From Bdellovibrionales bacterium Ga0074139 (GTDB lineage Bacteria > Bdellovibrionota > Bdellovibrionia > Bdellovibrionales > Bdellovibrionaceae), in assembly GCA_001464795.1 (NCBI GenBank), contig LNEB01000003.1, forward strand, positions 62,001 to 126,000: a DNA stretch of 64,000 bases, written 5' to 3'. Position 1 is the stretch's first letter; each line of letters opens with the position of its first letter. The position numbers and the translations under genes were made by a program. Below are positions 1-8,690 of the stretch, piece after piece. A model generated the notes under the pieces. The model did no database searches and had not been told where the DNA came from. It saw only the letters and a list, made by a program, of their open reading frames with translations.

Positions 1-1
1 A

Positions 2-919
2 AATGCAGCCGGCGCCCTTTCTTCAATTGAAGTTTTAGATTCTTATGAGGCCCGCATACTTCGTGGTTTTAAAGTTAAATTAGGAGACCCAGCCAATTCC
101 GTTTCAGAAAAAGTAAACTTGGTTTTTGATCGCGTGAGCCTTCAAGATAAGTCCCGTGCCGCACGCTATGCTCACTGGTATAAAAATTGGGATGCCGGTA
201 TTCGATGGCAAGACGAAGCCCTACCTGCCACGCCTGACGTGGATCCAAGCCTGATCCCAAAAAATTGTAAAATTGAACAAATTGCTATCCAAAGAAATAC
301 CACAGACAATCAGGCATGGTACGATTACGGTCTTAGTCTTAAAATGAATAGACCCCTTTGGAATGCTTTGGACAATGATCAAAAAGCAGTTTTAATATTG
401 CACGAAATTTTTTATCACGAAGCACTTTATTCAGACTTTAAATCAGCCGAACCTATTCGCTATCTAAATTCGCTGTATTTTTCTGATGAAGCTGGCCCTC
501 TGATGTCGACACCACTTAAGTACGCCCAGATCTTAGAATCAATGGGATTTAATACGATTTATTTCAATGGAGTTACTTATTATCATCCCGCCGTCATGGC
601 CAGAGACTGGGTTAAAAGTCATTTTTACGCAGATACGGGTCTGCCACGTATTTTGTATGTTTTTGAAAAGGATTTTAAAAATGAATTATTTTTACAAAAA
701 ATTAATATCTTGGGATCTGAAGTAACTTTAATGCATTCGAAGCACAGTTATAATCGAGAGATTTCGGAAGTTGTATTTGAAAATCGTTTTGGATATTACA
801 AGGTTGTTCCCATCGACAGTCCTGTGACCTTCAGATTACCAAATGGCACTTCCAAAACGTGCGATAGAGGCTATCTGCAACTTGAAAATGGCCTATTCAA
901 AAAGTGTGATGAAAAATGA
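2..919 (+). CDS. hypothetical protein, 5'-truncated by window edge
   Basis: The reading frame is open from base 2, so the gene begins upstream of the window; the TTG at 119 is probably internal. I recognise no family. The visible part has a motif H-E-I-F-Y-H-E (HExxxH, one residue longer than the classical HExxH zincin motif) in a helix-like stretch around codon 135 of the visible frame, and a C-terminal region with paired cysteines. It overlaps the next gene by 4 nt (ATGA at 916-919), so the two are probably co-translated. A secreted role is likely from the neighbour but cannot be shown because the N-terminus is missing. Confidence 0.75.
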   Translation, partial: NAAGALSSIEVLDSYEARILRGFKVKLGDPANSVSEKVNLVFDRVSLQDKSRAARYAHWYKNWDAGIRWQDEALPATPDVDPSLIPKNCKIEQIAIQRNTTDNQAWYDYGLSLKMNRPLWNALDNDQKAVLILHEIFYHEALYSDFKSAEPIRYLNSLYFSDEAGPLMSTPLKYAQILESMGFNTIYFNGVTYYHPAVMARDWVKSHFYADTGLPRILYVFEKDFKNELFLQKINILGSEVTLMHSKHSYNREISEVVFENRFGYYKVVPIDSPVTFRLPNGTSKTCDRGYLQLENGLFKKCDEK

Positions 920-1476
920 TTTCAAAAAAGGGTAACCAAATGGTTCAAATGACAATCTTTTTAATTTTGGTCTTCTTTATTCACCCCACGTTTGGGTCAT
1001 CGTCGGAACCCAAAAAATGTCCTGATTTCACAGGTTACTGGAGCATGCGCATGCACACACCGGGTAATGTTCATGTGCGTAGCATCGGTTGTTCTAGGAT
1101 CGAGTTTCGAGCTGAAACTAATTATGCAAGTGGAAATAGTTATTACAACCCGACGATAGAGGTTACAAATCGAGAAATCATTTTAGAAAAAGGTCATCCG
1201 CAGGGGGCCCTTCCCGGAGTCGAATCGTGGTCCAACTGGGTCAGTGCCGACGATATTGGTTATCCTTTAGAAAGTATTTCTACGTCATATAGTGGAGACA
1301 GTCTCGAGCGAGTCCTCATGAGTAATTCCGGGCGCACCGTTAAAATAAAAATGGCTTTTTCACCGAAACCTTGCGGCAGAGAAACGACAAGAAAATCAAT
1401 TGAGTTTACCATGAATTATTATGATTTTCCTTACGCGCCGGCACCGAGTAGGACAGATTGTAAGATCTGGGATTAG
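916..1476 (+). CDS. hypothetical secreted protein
   Basis: 186 residues beginning with a typical Sec signal peptide (hydrophobic core FLILVFFIH, then a likely cleavage before SSSEP). The mature part has four cysteines (CPDFTGYW near the start, CSR, CGRE, DCKI at the end), suggesting disulfides in the periplasm or outside the cell. The start may be the ATG at 916 (4-nt overlap with the upstream stop) or the ATG at 940, nine codons in, which places the hydrophobic core closer to the N-terminus. No family recognised. The 3' side is 199 bp of non-coding DNA before the next gene. Confidence 0.7.
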   Translation: MISKKGNQMVQMTIFLILVFFIHPTFGSSSEPKKCPDFTGYWSMRMHTPGNVHVRSIGCSRIEFRAETNYASGNSYYNPTIEVTNREIILEKGHPQGALPGVESWSNWVSADDIGYPLESISTSYSGDSLERVLMSNSGRTVKIKMAFSPKPCGRETTRKSIEFTMNYYDFPYAPAPSRTDCKIWD

Positions 1477-1675
1477 ATACAAACTGTTTTACTTGCGATG
1501 CTGCTCAAATTTTCAGTATAGAAATACTTTAGTACGCTATTGGTCACGAAGGAGTTACTCCGAGGGCTCTTTCAAAAAATTAAGCGAAGTATTAGCCATT
1601 CTCACCACCAGACCCCTAATTTTCTGGGAGTTATTCTAAATGAATCAATGGTGATTGGCTGGTTCAGAACTGAAA

Positions 1676-2125
1676 TTAGAGGGTGGTCTGGGGAAAAATT
1701 TGAAGAACTCTAAATTTCTCACACACGACTGATTGAGTCTTTGAATTCCACTCGAGACCAATTTCTTTTCCATAATCGGTAAAAAACCTCTCATGCACTG
1801 TTTTCCAGTAAAGATAGGATCGATCACCTTCACCTTCTAAAAATGCAAACTCCTCATCCACTTGAAGAAAAGGCTTCACTTGGACTTCGATCAACTCAAT
1901 TACACAAACAGGCTCATCTTTCGAGTTCAAAATATAAGATCGCTCTCCAACTTTTGGAATTGGTTCGTTTTCTATTTGGTAAGCTTCATACCAGCCACAA
2001 GTAGCAGATTTGATTCCCTTTACGACTAAGTTTGCCAATTCATCTTCAATGCCTGAACCTTTTCCGCCAAAGTGCCAACCCTCTAAATTTCTAAGTGCAT
2101 TTTTCCAGTCCATAAAACTCAGCAT
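1676..2125 (-). CDS. ASCH domain protein
   Basis: 149 residues matching the ASCH fold (PUA-like beta barrel, RNA-associated; some members are N4-acetylcytidine amidohydrolases). Family features seen: the early G-K-G conserved turn (FGGKGSGIEDEL), the K-S-A-T-C-G strand, the central VGERSYIL strand, and the ExDRSYLYWKTVHERFF segment typical of the YqfB-type/ASCH clade. Start may be the ATG at 2125 or at 2113 (fourth codon on); neither has a strong ribosome-binding site. Transcribed away from the XRE-TPR gene. Substrate unknown. Confidence 0.8.
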   Translation of the reverse strand: MLSFMDWKNALRNLEGWHFGGKGSGIEDELANLVVKGIKSATCGWYEAYQIENEPIPKVGERSYILNSKDEPVCVIELIEVQVKPFLQVDEEFAFLEGEGDRSYLYWKTVHERFFTDYGKEIGLEWNSKTQSVVCEKFRVLQIFPQTTL

Positions 2126-2267
2126 CCTTTTTTATTTTTCTGGATATCGAATAACACCACCGACTAGAATTTTCAATCTGTCGCAACCAAGCACCAATCT
2201 GAGTTTAGTTTCTAGATCACTTAATCGAAGGACGGGGCGAGGTAGACCTTTTAATCGCCAGAGTGCA

Positions 2268-3572
2268 ATGAAAACATTAGGTTTTGATGCTAACTATATT
2301 GTCATGGCATTTAGATTCGAGCACAATACTCCAAGAGGTTGTTTGGCTAGATCAGAAGTATTACTCAATCATGTTTTTTTGAAAAATCGCATCGCCGAGC
2401 TTGGAATTAAACAGTGGTGGTTGGCCGAGCAAATTGGTGTCGATAGAAAAACGATCATCCGATGGACTCAAGGACAGGTTCGCTCTATTCAAATTGAAAA
2501 TGCTGAAAAGTTGGCAAAAATCCTTGATTGTGTGCTCTCAGATTTAACTGTAAAAAATGAGGCTGAACAACTCTCAACTCCCGAAGACCAGAGGACTGCA
2601 GCAGCCTTACTTGCCACCAGCTCACTGATTGAAAAACTTGGGCCCATTGGAGAATGGAATGTCATCGAAGGCCTTCTGAAGGCAAGTCTTGTTCCCAATT
2701 TACCATTGAATGTATTGGGCGAGCTCTATGATCAGCTAACAATTGCGTCGTGGCGACAGAGTAAGATTGATCAGGCAGCCATCTACAACACCAAGACCCA
2801 AGAAATTGCACAAAAAAGTGGAGACAAGTGCCTTCTTGCTTCCGCGCTATTAAGTAAAGCCAATATTCATTCATGGCGTGGTCAGGTTTCTCAGTCCATT
2901 GCAGCTTACAAGCAGTGCATCGCTCTGGAAAAATATGTCGAGCCGAAAACTCTTGGGGCCATCTACTCGAATCTTGGTGGCGTGCTTTATGAGTCTGGCG
3001 AGGTTTCTGAAGGTGAAAATTTTATTAGAAAATCGATAGCCGTTTTTAATGAATTTGGAAAGCCCATCAACTTGAGTATTTCCCATACACATCTCGCGAT
3101 CATTGCCTTGCAAAAAGGTCTGGTCGATGTTGCTGAAACAGAAGCGGTCATTTCACTACAATTTGCTAAGCATGACGATTTCAGGCGTGGAATACAAATG
3201 GTGGGACTCCTTCAAGCCGAGATCGCATCACGTAGAAATCAACAGACAGATGCGCAGAGGCTTATAAAAGAATCTTTAGCAGGTTTTGAGGCCCTGGGCA
3301 TTATTGAAGGACTGAATTTTGAAATTGCTGGGCGCACGTATCGGTTGATTGGGAAATTGGATGAAGCCGAGGATTTTCTTCGAGAAGGGATAAAGGTCAG
3401 TAAATCTTTTCCAGTTTACTTAGCTGCGATACATTGTGAACTTGCAGAAGTTCTAAGGGCCAAAAATTCGTCGAGTTGGGTCACCGAAGCGCAAACGGCT
3501 ATGAATATTTTTAAGCAGTCCGAATGTCCTAAGCGAGTCCTGGAAGTAAAAAGCCGTTTTGGTCTTAAGTAG
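2268..3572 (+). CDS. XRE-family regulator with TPR sensor domain
   Basis: About 434 residues from the ATG at 2268. An XRE-type helix-turn-helix occupies residues 38-93 (KNRIAELGIKQWWLAEQIGV, then TIIRWTQG as recognition helix). The remaining 330 residues are helical repeats of TPR type (e.g. ALLSKANIHSWRGQVSQSI, GAIYSNLGGVLYESGEV, SHTHLAIIALQKGLVDVA). This HTH-plus-TPR layout is that of peptide- or protein-sensing regulators such as the RRNPP group, but the ligand is unknown. The frame is open back to 2010; ATG 2268, ATG 2304 and a TTG after AGAGG near 2334 are all possible starts. The next gene, 79 bp on, is another helical-repeat protein and probably its partner. Confidence 0.75.
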   Translation: MKTLGFDANYIVMAFRFEHNTPRGCLARSEVLLNHVFLKNRIAELGIKQWWLAEQIGVDRKTIIRWTQGQVRSIQIENAEKLAKILDCVLSDLTVKNEAEQLSTPEDQRTAAALLATSSLIEKLGPIGEWNVIEGLLKASLVPNLPLNVLGELYDQLTIASWRQSKIDQAAIYNTKTQEIAQKSGDKCLLASALLSKANIHSWRGQVSQSIAAYKQCIALEKYVEPKTLGAIYSNLGGVLYESGEVSEGENFIRKSIAVFNEFGKPINLSISHTHLAIIALQKGLVDVAETEAVISLQFAKHDDFRRGIQMVGLLQAEIASRRNQQTDAQRLIKESLAGFEALGIIEGLNFEIAGRTYRLIGKLDEAEDFLREGIKVSKSFPVYLAAIHCELAEVLRAKNSSSWVTEAQTAMNIFKQSECPKRVLEVKSRFGLK

Positions 3573-3651
3573 TTCTCAGAGTGTCACCCCATGTCTCTTT
3601 TCAAATAACAGATTCCTTCGGTATAAACGCATCATAACGGGGGCAAATGAT

Positions 3652-4518
3652 ATGAATTTTGAAACATATATTGATCAAGCTTGGGCCGATCATGGCAGTC
3701 AACCGGAAAAAGTCGCTGAAGGATTAAAAAAAGCGTTACCGCTAGTTGAAACAGACGATCACTTGGCTCAACTCGTTCAACTGGCAGCACATGTTTTTGG
3801 TGATCACCTAGGTAACTGGGCTGATGGATTACAACTACTAAAAGAGCTTCAGAAACATCCAATCCTTTTGCCATCTAGGGAAACTGAAATGGCGATCCTT
3901 CGCTCGATTGAGGTCATGCACATTGGAAGTGGGCAATCACCCAATCTGAACTCATTTAATATTTTTGAGCAAGTTAAAATTCTATCAGCCAGTGGATCTG
4001 CACTAGGTGAACACGATGCAAAAAGGGCAAAGATTTTTTTAAACAAAGCATTAGATATAGCGCGAATAAATTTAGATATAAAAGATTCAGCAAACCGAGC
4101 GCTCGCAATCGCTGGCAACAATTTGGCCAGTGCACTGGAAGAGAAAAAAAATCGAAGCCCAGATGATATAGATCTTATGATTCTAGCTGCTCAAACCGGT
4201 AGAAAATATTGGGAGGTCGCAGGGACGTGGAACCAAGTGGCTTATGCTGAATACCGTCTTACTATGACCTATGTTCAAGCAAACCAGCTATCCAAAGCTT
4301 TGCAACATGCACAATTATTTTCGGAGATATGCCAAGAAAACAAGGCAGAGGACCGAGATATGTTTTACTGCTATGAAGCCCTTGCCATTGTCGAGCGGGC
4401 CAGAAAAAATGACATCGGATTTAAAAAAGCCGTTGAGCAAGCAACTGCCTATTTTGAAAAACTCAACACCGAACAGCGAGCTTGGTGCGAGCCGGAAATG
4501 AAAAAACTACTTTTATAA
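3652..4518 (+). CDS. helical-repeat (TPR-like) protein
   Basis: 288 residues, no signal peptide, no membrane segment. The protein is made of amphipathic helices with TPR-like spacing (NRALAIAGNNLASALEEKK; WNQVAYAEYRLTMTYVQANQLSKAL; YCYEALAIVERARKND). Start chosen at ATG 3652, preceded by ACGGGGG; an open frame back to 3559 overlaps the upstream gene and lacks a good start. It follows the XRE-TPR regulator in the same direction, so it could be a target, co-sensor or paralogous half that lost the HTH. Function unknown. Confidence 0.7.
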   Translation: MNFETYIDQAWADHGSQPEKVAEGLKKALPLVETDDHLAQLVQLAAHVFGDHLGNWADGLQLLKELQKHPILLPSRETEMAILRSIEVMHIGSGQSPNLNSFNIFEQVKILSASGSALGEHDAKRAKIFLNKALDIARINLDIKDSANRALAIAGNNLASALEEKKNRSPDDIDLMILAAQTGRKYWEVAGTWNQVAYAEYRLTMTYVQANQLSKALQHAQLFSEICQENKAEDRDMFYCYEALAIVERARKNDIGFKKAVEQATAYFEKLNTEQRAWCEPEMKKLLL

Positions 4519-4619
4519 AAATGGCTAGAGGGTATCTGGATTTTGCTATTCTGATCAGCGACGCGGTTCGTAGGGAATTCTTTGATGACCGCAGTCTTTT
4601 TCAATTTTAATGTGAAGTT

Positions 4620-5204
4620 ATGAATTTAATAATAGTTCCTTTTTTAATTTTAATGTCAGCTAATGGAAAACTACAAGTTTGGAAAGCTGAAAAAAATATA
4701 GAGCTCTCTTCTTCTCAGATCGCACTTGATGGGGGCTCTCCCAGCTCACTTCCATGTCCTCATCAGACAAAAACAGCCGTAGGAAAGCTCGAAATCAAAA
4801 GCAATTTAGTAGAACTATCTTGCTATGATGATTATTTGGGAGGCTTCTTTCATAATGAAGATACTCTTGCACAAAAAGATGGCGATGCCGGCGAATCATG
4901 GGAGACTCAATCATTATTGTTTTTTGATAAAGAATCTAAATCATTATTTTTATCGCTCAAGACCTATTCGACTTACGATACCTCTTTCGAATGTGATGGG
5001 TACACCAAGGAAGATCTAAAAAAATCTGGATGGAGTGAGCAAAAAATCGCGGATTGCCAAGCAGGTTTGGTAAAATGCAAAGTAAGTGAGAAGTTCAAGA
5101 AGTGGGACCCAATTAAACAAAAGTTCTTTGAATCAAGCTTCAGTGGAACTGCACCAAAGCGACAGTTTAAGCCCTTTGAGAAATATCTGAAAAGCTGTAA
5201 ATAA
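4620..5204 (+). CDS. hypothetical secreted protein
   Basis: 194 residues with a short hydrophobic N-terminus (IIVPFLILMSANG) consistent with a signal peptide. The body has six cysteines, including CPHQ, SCYDD, ECDG, DCQAG, KCKV and a C-terminal SCK, as expected of a disulfide-bonded exported protein. Lys/Ser rich, no family recognised. Preceded by about 100 bp of non-coding DNA and followed by the GNAT gene after 39 bp. Confidence 0.65.
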   Translation: MNLIIVPFLILMSANGKLQVWKAEKNIELSSSQIALDGGSPSSLPCPHQTKTAVGKLEIKSNLVELSCYDDYLGGFFHNEDTLAQKDGDAGESWETQSLLFFDKESKSLFLSLKTYSTYDTSFECDGYTKEDLKKSGWSEQKIADCQAGLVKCKVSEKFKKWDPIKQKFFESSFSGTAPKRQFKPFEKYLKSCK

Positions 5205-5243
5205 AACAGGACAAATTCTTTTAAAAGTGATTAATTTTAAAAA

Positions 5244-5789
5244 ATGGAAAAACTAGAGAAAAAGCCATTTAATTCTGTGTTACAAGGTTCACGCATTCAA
5301 CTTGTGTTAAGTGGCCCCCAATATACCGAGCAAGTTTTTGACTACATTCAACGAGACCATAAGTTGGGTGGCACTAATTATTCTTGGGTCCAGTCCTTAG
5401 AAGATGTTGCTAAGCACGTTACGACGGAACCTGAAGCGAACTTCAAAGAAATTAGTTATCTCATCTTAAAAGACGACAAGGCGATTGGGTCCATACACGT
5501 CCATACAATTTCCTACTTGGATCATAAAGCTGAAGTTGGTTACGGTATTGAAAAAAAAGAAGAAGGCAAAGGTTATGTCAGTGAAGCTCTTCAGCTCGTT
5601 TTATCTGAAATGAAGCGTTTGGGTTTTAATAAAGCAATTATCAACTGTGATAAGGAAAATCTTCGTTCAAAAAAAGTTGCAGAAAGAAATGGTTTTTCCT
5701 ATGAAGGACTGTTGCTTCAAGATTGTATTGACAATCAACTTTGCAAAAATCCAAGCTCAGAAAAAGTAATGATAAAGTTTGGTTTGTAA
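5244..5789 (+). CDS. GNAT-family N-acetyltransferase (RimJ/RimL type)
   Basis: 181 residues. The acetyl-CoA-binding segment is clear: AEVGYGIEKKEEGKGYVSEAL (motif A, with the Q/RxxGxG/A loop as EEGKGY) followed by NCDKENLRSKKVAERNGF, the N-x-x-S-x-x-x-x-x-x-x-G-F signature of RimJ/RimL-like GNATs that acetylate protein N-termini or small amines. Substrate cannot be told from sequence. It sits alone between a secreted protein and a 293-bp gap. Confidence 0.85.
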   Translation: MEKLEKKPFNSVLQGSRIQLVLSGPQYTEQVFDYIQRDHKLGGTNYSWVQSLEDVAKHVTTEPEANFKEISYLILKDDKAIGSIHVHTISYLDHKAEVGYGIEKKEEGKGYVSEALQLVLSEMKRLGFNKAIINCDKENLRSKKVAERNGFSYEGLLLQDCIDNQLCKNPSSEKVMIKFGL

Positions 5790-6082
5790 AGAAAAGGCTA
5801 CCTCAAACAAGACTATCAAAAAAACGGCAAATTTTTAAATATGCTCGTCTACGGCCTTTTGAGGGAAAACTTTTTGTCTCGGTAAAACTGCCAGATATGT
5901 GTTTTGATTTCATACGAGAGTTTCAGAAATATTGCTCACTTGCTCCATGACGGGCGAGATTTGGGATGATGCAATTATTGAGTGCTAGGATTGGCTGGGT
6001 TTGATGAGTCTTTCGAATAGCTGATGTGCACCGCAATCCTTTCAATAGTGACGAATTTTGATATTTATAGTTTAATTTATTC
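5790..6082 (+). other. non-coding interval with no recognised content
   Basis: 293 bp between the GNAT and histidine phosphatase genes. A 69-codon frame crosses it (5741-5950) but begins inside the GNAT gene and resembles nothing I know. No terminator-like hairpin with a T run, no tRNA and no clear promoter hexamers were found, although promoter elements for the downstream gene must lie here. Confidence 0.4.
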
Positions 6083-6679
6083 ATGGATTTTGAACCTAAA
6101 GTTTTTCGTACAATTATTTTTGTTCGTCATGGTCAATACACTTCAGATCCTGAGAAGCTAACGAGTCTTGGCCGCAAACAGGCAAAAATAGCTGCTAAAG
6201 CGATAGCTCTTTTAAAGCCATCTAAAATTTATTGCAGCACAATGCCGCGAGCAAAAGAAACAGCGAATGTTATTGGTCAACACCTCGGCCTTAAATTTAC
6301 TGCAAAGGATATATTTCGCGAAGGTCTGTTACCAGGCACAATAGGTTTTAACCAATTAATCACCAAGGGAATACCGCCAGACAAGAAAAAAGAGATTCTT
6401 GCTAAGATGAGAGTTGCCCGAAAAAATGCTGACCTTGCATTCAAAAGGTTATTCAAAATTCCACAGAGAGGGCAAAGTACTGAAGTCGTAGTAGCCCATG
6501 GCAATGTTATTCGTCATTGGGTTTGTAAGGCTCTGGATATTTCAGAGAAAAATTGGTTAAAAATGGATGTTAGTCATACTTCGTTAACCACAATTCGGAT
6601 TTCAAAGGCAGGGCAGTTTGTTTTATTGGGATTTGCGGATAAAGGTCATCTACCATTGAAGATGCGTACTTACGTTTAA
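6083..6679 (+). CDS. histidine phosphatase family protein
   Basis: 198 residues of the phosphoglycerate-mutase-like superfamily. The catalytic RHG triad is at residues 15-17 (FVRHGQY), the second-arm arginine/glutamate region is CSTMPRAKETANVI, and the second catalytic His lies in VVAHGNVIRHW. No signal peptide, so cytoplasmic. The TSLGRKQAKIAA spacing is that of SixA/CobC/YfhR-type small phosphatases, but the substrate is not predictable. Converges on the next gene with 9 bp between stops. Confidence 0.85.
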   Translation: MDFEPKVFRTIIFVRHGQYTSDPEKLTSLGRKQAKIAAKAIALLKPSKIYCSTMPRAKETANVIGQHLGLKFTAKDIFREGLLPGTIGFNQLITKGIPPDKKKEILAKMRVARKNADLAFKRLFKIPQRGQSTEVVVAHGNVIRHWVCKALDISEKNWLKMDVSHTSLTTIRISKAGQFVLLGFADKGHLPLKMRTYV

Positions 6680-6688
6680 ACTAGTAGC

Positions 6689-7399
6689 TTATTCAACTTG
6701 CCTTGTATTTGTACCATCTTGTACCAAGATAAATTCTTTTTTATCGTTTACAAGCCAAACATCAATCTGATTGTGATTCCCTAAGGGTGTTGCAATCAGC
6801 ATTTCAAAGCTTTCGCTATCAGCTGTGCAACGGTTTTTACAAAACTCTTTGTATGAAGACAGATTAATATCACGAACAAAGGGACCGTATTGGATCGTTT
6901 CATTTGTGAAACGATCTTTTTCACCAACAAAAAAGTCACTGTCCAAGCGTCTAGCATCTATATTTGCATCGATAGGAATTTCGAGAGGTTCCTCTGAAGA
7001 TTCTAAAAATCCAGCTTTAAAAGGAAGAATTGGTTCAGCGGGAGAAATTCCAATAGCGATATAGTCTGTGATGTACTGGTTATATTCTGTGTGAAAAGCT
7101 TTTTGTGCTGTATATAAAGCTGCTAAAAAACTTTTTGTTTTGCCTCTCAATTCATCAATTTCATCAGCAGAAAGTTGTCGAGGCTTTTCTGAGTTTACAA
7201 CAGTATCCGAAGTGACAGGAGGCATTTCGGATGGGACAAGGGTGTCATTTGATTTCACTGGGTTTGTTGTCACTGCAATATTAGAGATGGGCCTCACATC
7301 CTTGTTGTTCTTGAGCTGAGCTACTGGAGGCATATTAGAGAAAAAATAGAAACCAAGACTTATAAGAATTAAAATCAAGAACATTCTTCTTTTATACAT
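6689..7399 (-). CDS. membrane-anchored protein with pilin-head-like domain
   Basis: 236 residues. N-terminal anchor (residues 6-23, FLILILISLGFYFFSN), a Pro/Ser/Thr-rich linker, then a block reading ...FLAALYTAQKAFHTEYNQYI-TDYIAIG which matches the alpha-helix-to-loop start of delta-proteobacterial type IV pilin head domains (consensus L-x-A-[IL]-Y-T-A-[EQ]-x-A-[FY]-x-x-E-[YW]). The prepilin peptidase motif (G|FTLxE) is absent, so this is not a classical pilin subunit. Cysteines CKNRC near the C-terminus could form a disulfide. Role unknown; perhaps a non-polymerising surface or periplasmic protein. Confidence 0.65.
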   Translation of the reverse strand: MYKRRMFLILILISLGFYFFSNMPPVAQLKNNKDVRPISNIAVTTNPVKSNDTLVPSEMPPVTSDTVVNSEKPRQLSADEIDELRGKTKSFLAALYTAQKAFHTEYNQYITDYIAIGISPAEPILPFKAGFLESSEEPLEIPIDANIDARRLDSDFFVGEKDRFTNETIQYGPFVRDINLSSYKEFCKNRCTADSESFEMLIATPLGNHNQIDVWLVNDKKEFILVQDGTNTRQVE

Positions 7400-7470
7400 A
7401 GAATTTTACTTTCCATAGTTAGAGATCCTGTGTCCAGAAGAGAGAGGTTTGTGGCACGATGTGGCGGCTA

Positions 7471-7971
7471 TCAATTCATGCTGTACCAGACGTGAATTTC
7501 TTCATTATGAACAAACTCCTTTACAGGTTCAAATCCTAATTTAATCAAACAATTTTGTGAGGTTGAATTGTTGATGTGAGCTAGTGCACCTATTGGAGTT
7601 TTAAGGTTTTTTAATTTAAATTTTTCGATCAATGCTCTAGAGAATTCTATTGCGTAACCATTGCCCCAATGTTTTTCAAGTAGTCTAAAGCCAATTTCAA
7701 AATAATCTTTATTTTCAAATTCAAAAGGCTCAAGTCCCATGAGGCCAATAAATTCATCTCCACTTTTTGTGAAAACAGGCCTTTTGCAAGAGCCATAGGT
7801 ACCCTGTAAATTTATTTTATTAGATATGAATTTCTTTTTAAGATCATCAGTCGAAAAATCATAGGATGGGGGATAGCAGAAAGATTTAAATCCTGGATCT
7901 TGTTCAATGAGATCAAGATAAGGGGTCATCTTAATATCCCAATCCAGTGTGTACAGTCGACTTGATTCCAT
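7471..7971 (-). CDS. GNAT-family acetyltransferase
   Basis: 166 residues, RimJ/RimL-like: the acetyl-CoA site FEIGFRLLEKHWGNGYAIEF and the later AHINNSTSQNCLIKLGFEPV (N-x-x-S-x-x-x-x-x-K-x-G-F) are both intact. Start ATG is preceded by AAGAAGGA. It follows the MNT nucleotidyltransferase gene by 8 bp in the same direction, so it is the third gene of the HEPN-MNT-GNAT set. Substrate unknown; the context raises a link to toxin-antitoxin function but does not prove it. Confidence 0.85.
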   Translation of the reverse strand: MESSRLYTLDWDIKMTPYLDLIEQDPGFKSFCYPPSYDFSTDDLKKKFISNKINLQGTYGSCKRPVFTKSGDEFIGLMGLEPFEFENKDYFEIGFRLLEKHWGNGYAIEFSRALIEKFKLKNLKTPIGALAHINNSTSQNCLIKLGFEPVKEFVHNEEIHVWYSMN

Positions 7972-7979
7972 GATCCTTC

Positions 7980-8285
7980 TTAAGAAACTACAATGCGATC
8001 TTTGAGAACTTGATCCTTATAGCTTGCTGCTAACTCATCGATAGCAACTAAATCCACTTTGATCGGCAGATTTGAGTCTTCTAGGTTTTCTTTGATTTTT
8101 GAAATAAGTCCATCGGGCAAGATATTTTTTTCCGTCGAGTATAAAATATCGATGTCTGAAAATTCACGATGATCACCCCTTGCTCGGGATCCAAAAACCC
8201 ATACTTTGACATTTTGGTTCATCAGGGGTTTAAACAGAATTTCTTTTAAAACTTCTAAGTCTTTTTCACGAAGTCCAAATTTCAT
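7980..8285 (-). CDS. MNT-type minimal nucleotidyltransferase (antitoxin-like)
   Basis: 101 residues. The polymerase-beta-fold signature is complete: G32-S33, ten residues, then D44-x-D46 (FGSRARG...SDIDIL), exactly the GSx10DxD pattern of MntA antitoxins, with a further Asp in VDLVAID. In characterised MntA-HepT pairs this enzyme AMPylates the HEPN partner. Its ATG overlaps the HEPN stop codon (ATGA at 8282-8285), as expected for a coupled two-gene operon. The family assignment is firm; activity on the partner is inferred. Confidence 0.88.
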   Translation of the reverse strand: MKFGLREKDLEVLKEILFKPLMNQNVKVWVFGSRARGDHREFSDIDILYSTEKNILPDGLISKIKENLEDSNLPIKVDLVAIDELAASYKDQVLKDRIVVS

Positions 8286-8659
8286 TTAATTTTCTCAAGA
8301 AGCTTAATAGCTTCTGGTAGGAATTTGCCAATCGTATTATAAACCAAAACGGCTTGATTTTCATCATATGTATGTGAAGATCGGTTTCGAGCTTCAATGA
8401 AATCAAACCATAAATCTGGATTTTGAATTAATCCATTCTGTGCCATTTCACGAATGACAGTTTTAGCTGTGCTACTTGAACTTCCCATGTGCTTTGCAGA
8501 TGTTTTCCATGCTAATTCTACGCAAAATTCAAACCTCTGGATACAGGCATCGCGTGCAATTTTAAAAACAGAATCGTCTGATAAACTTTTTTGAGCAAAA
8601 AGGATTGATTCGTTGAGGGCATTCAAAGCTTTTTCATACTCAGTAACTGAAACAGCCAA
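8282..8659 (-). CDS. HEPN / HI0074-family protein (toxin-like partner of MNT)
   Basis: 125 all-helical residues of the HI0074 nucleotidyltransferase-substrate-binding family (HEPN superfamily). R91-x4-H96-x-Y98 (RNRSSHTY) is the Rx4HxY motif that in HepT toxins provides the RNase site and the Tyr modified by MntA. Other family features: FEFCVELAWK and the TAKTVIREMAQNGLI helix. Start is TTG at 8659 after AAGGGG; no ATG fits. The gene lies 31 bp from the 3' end of tRNA-His, transcribed in the same direction, so it may be read from the tRNA promoter. Confidence 0.87.
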   Translation of the reverse strand: MAVSVTEYEKALNALNESILFAQKSLSDDSVFKIARDACIQRFEFCVELAWKTSAKHMGSSSSTAKTVIREMAQNGLIQNPDLWFDFIEARNRSSHTYDENQAVLVYNTIGKFLPEAIKLLEKIK

Positions 8660-8690
8660 AATGGCCCCTTACGTATAAACAAGATTTAAT

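Noticed and set aside
1421-1639. 72-codon open frame after the secreted protein gene
   Set aside because: It overlaps the upstream gene in another frame, has no ribosome-binding site, and the translated sequence looks random.
5741-5950. 69-codon frame in the 293-bp gap
   Set aside because: Begins inside the GNAT gene, no start signals, no recognisable protein.
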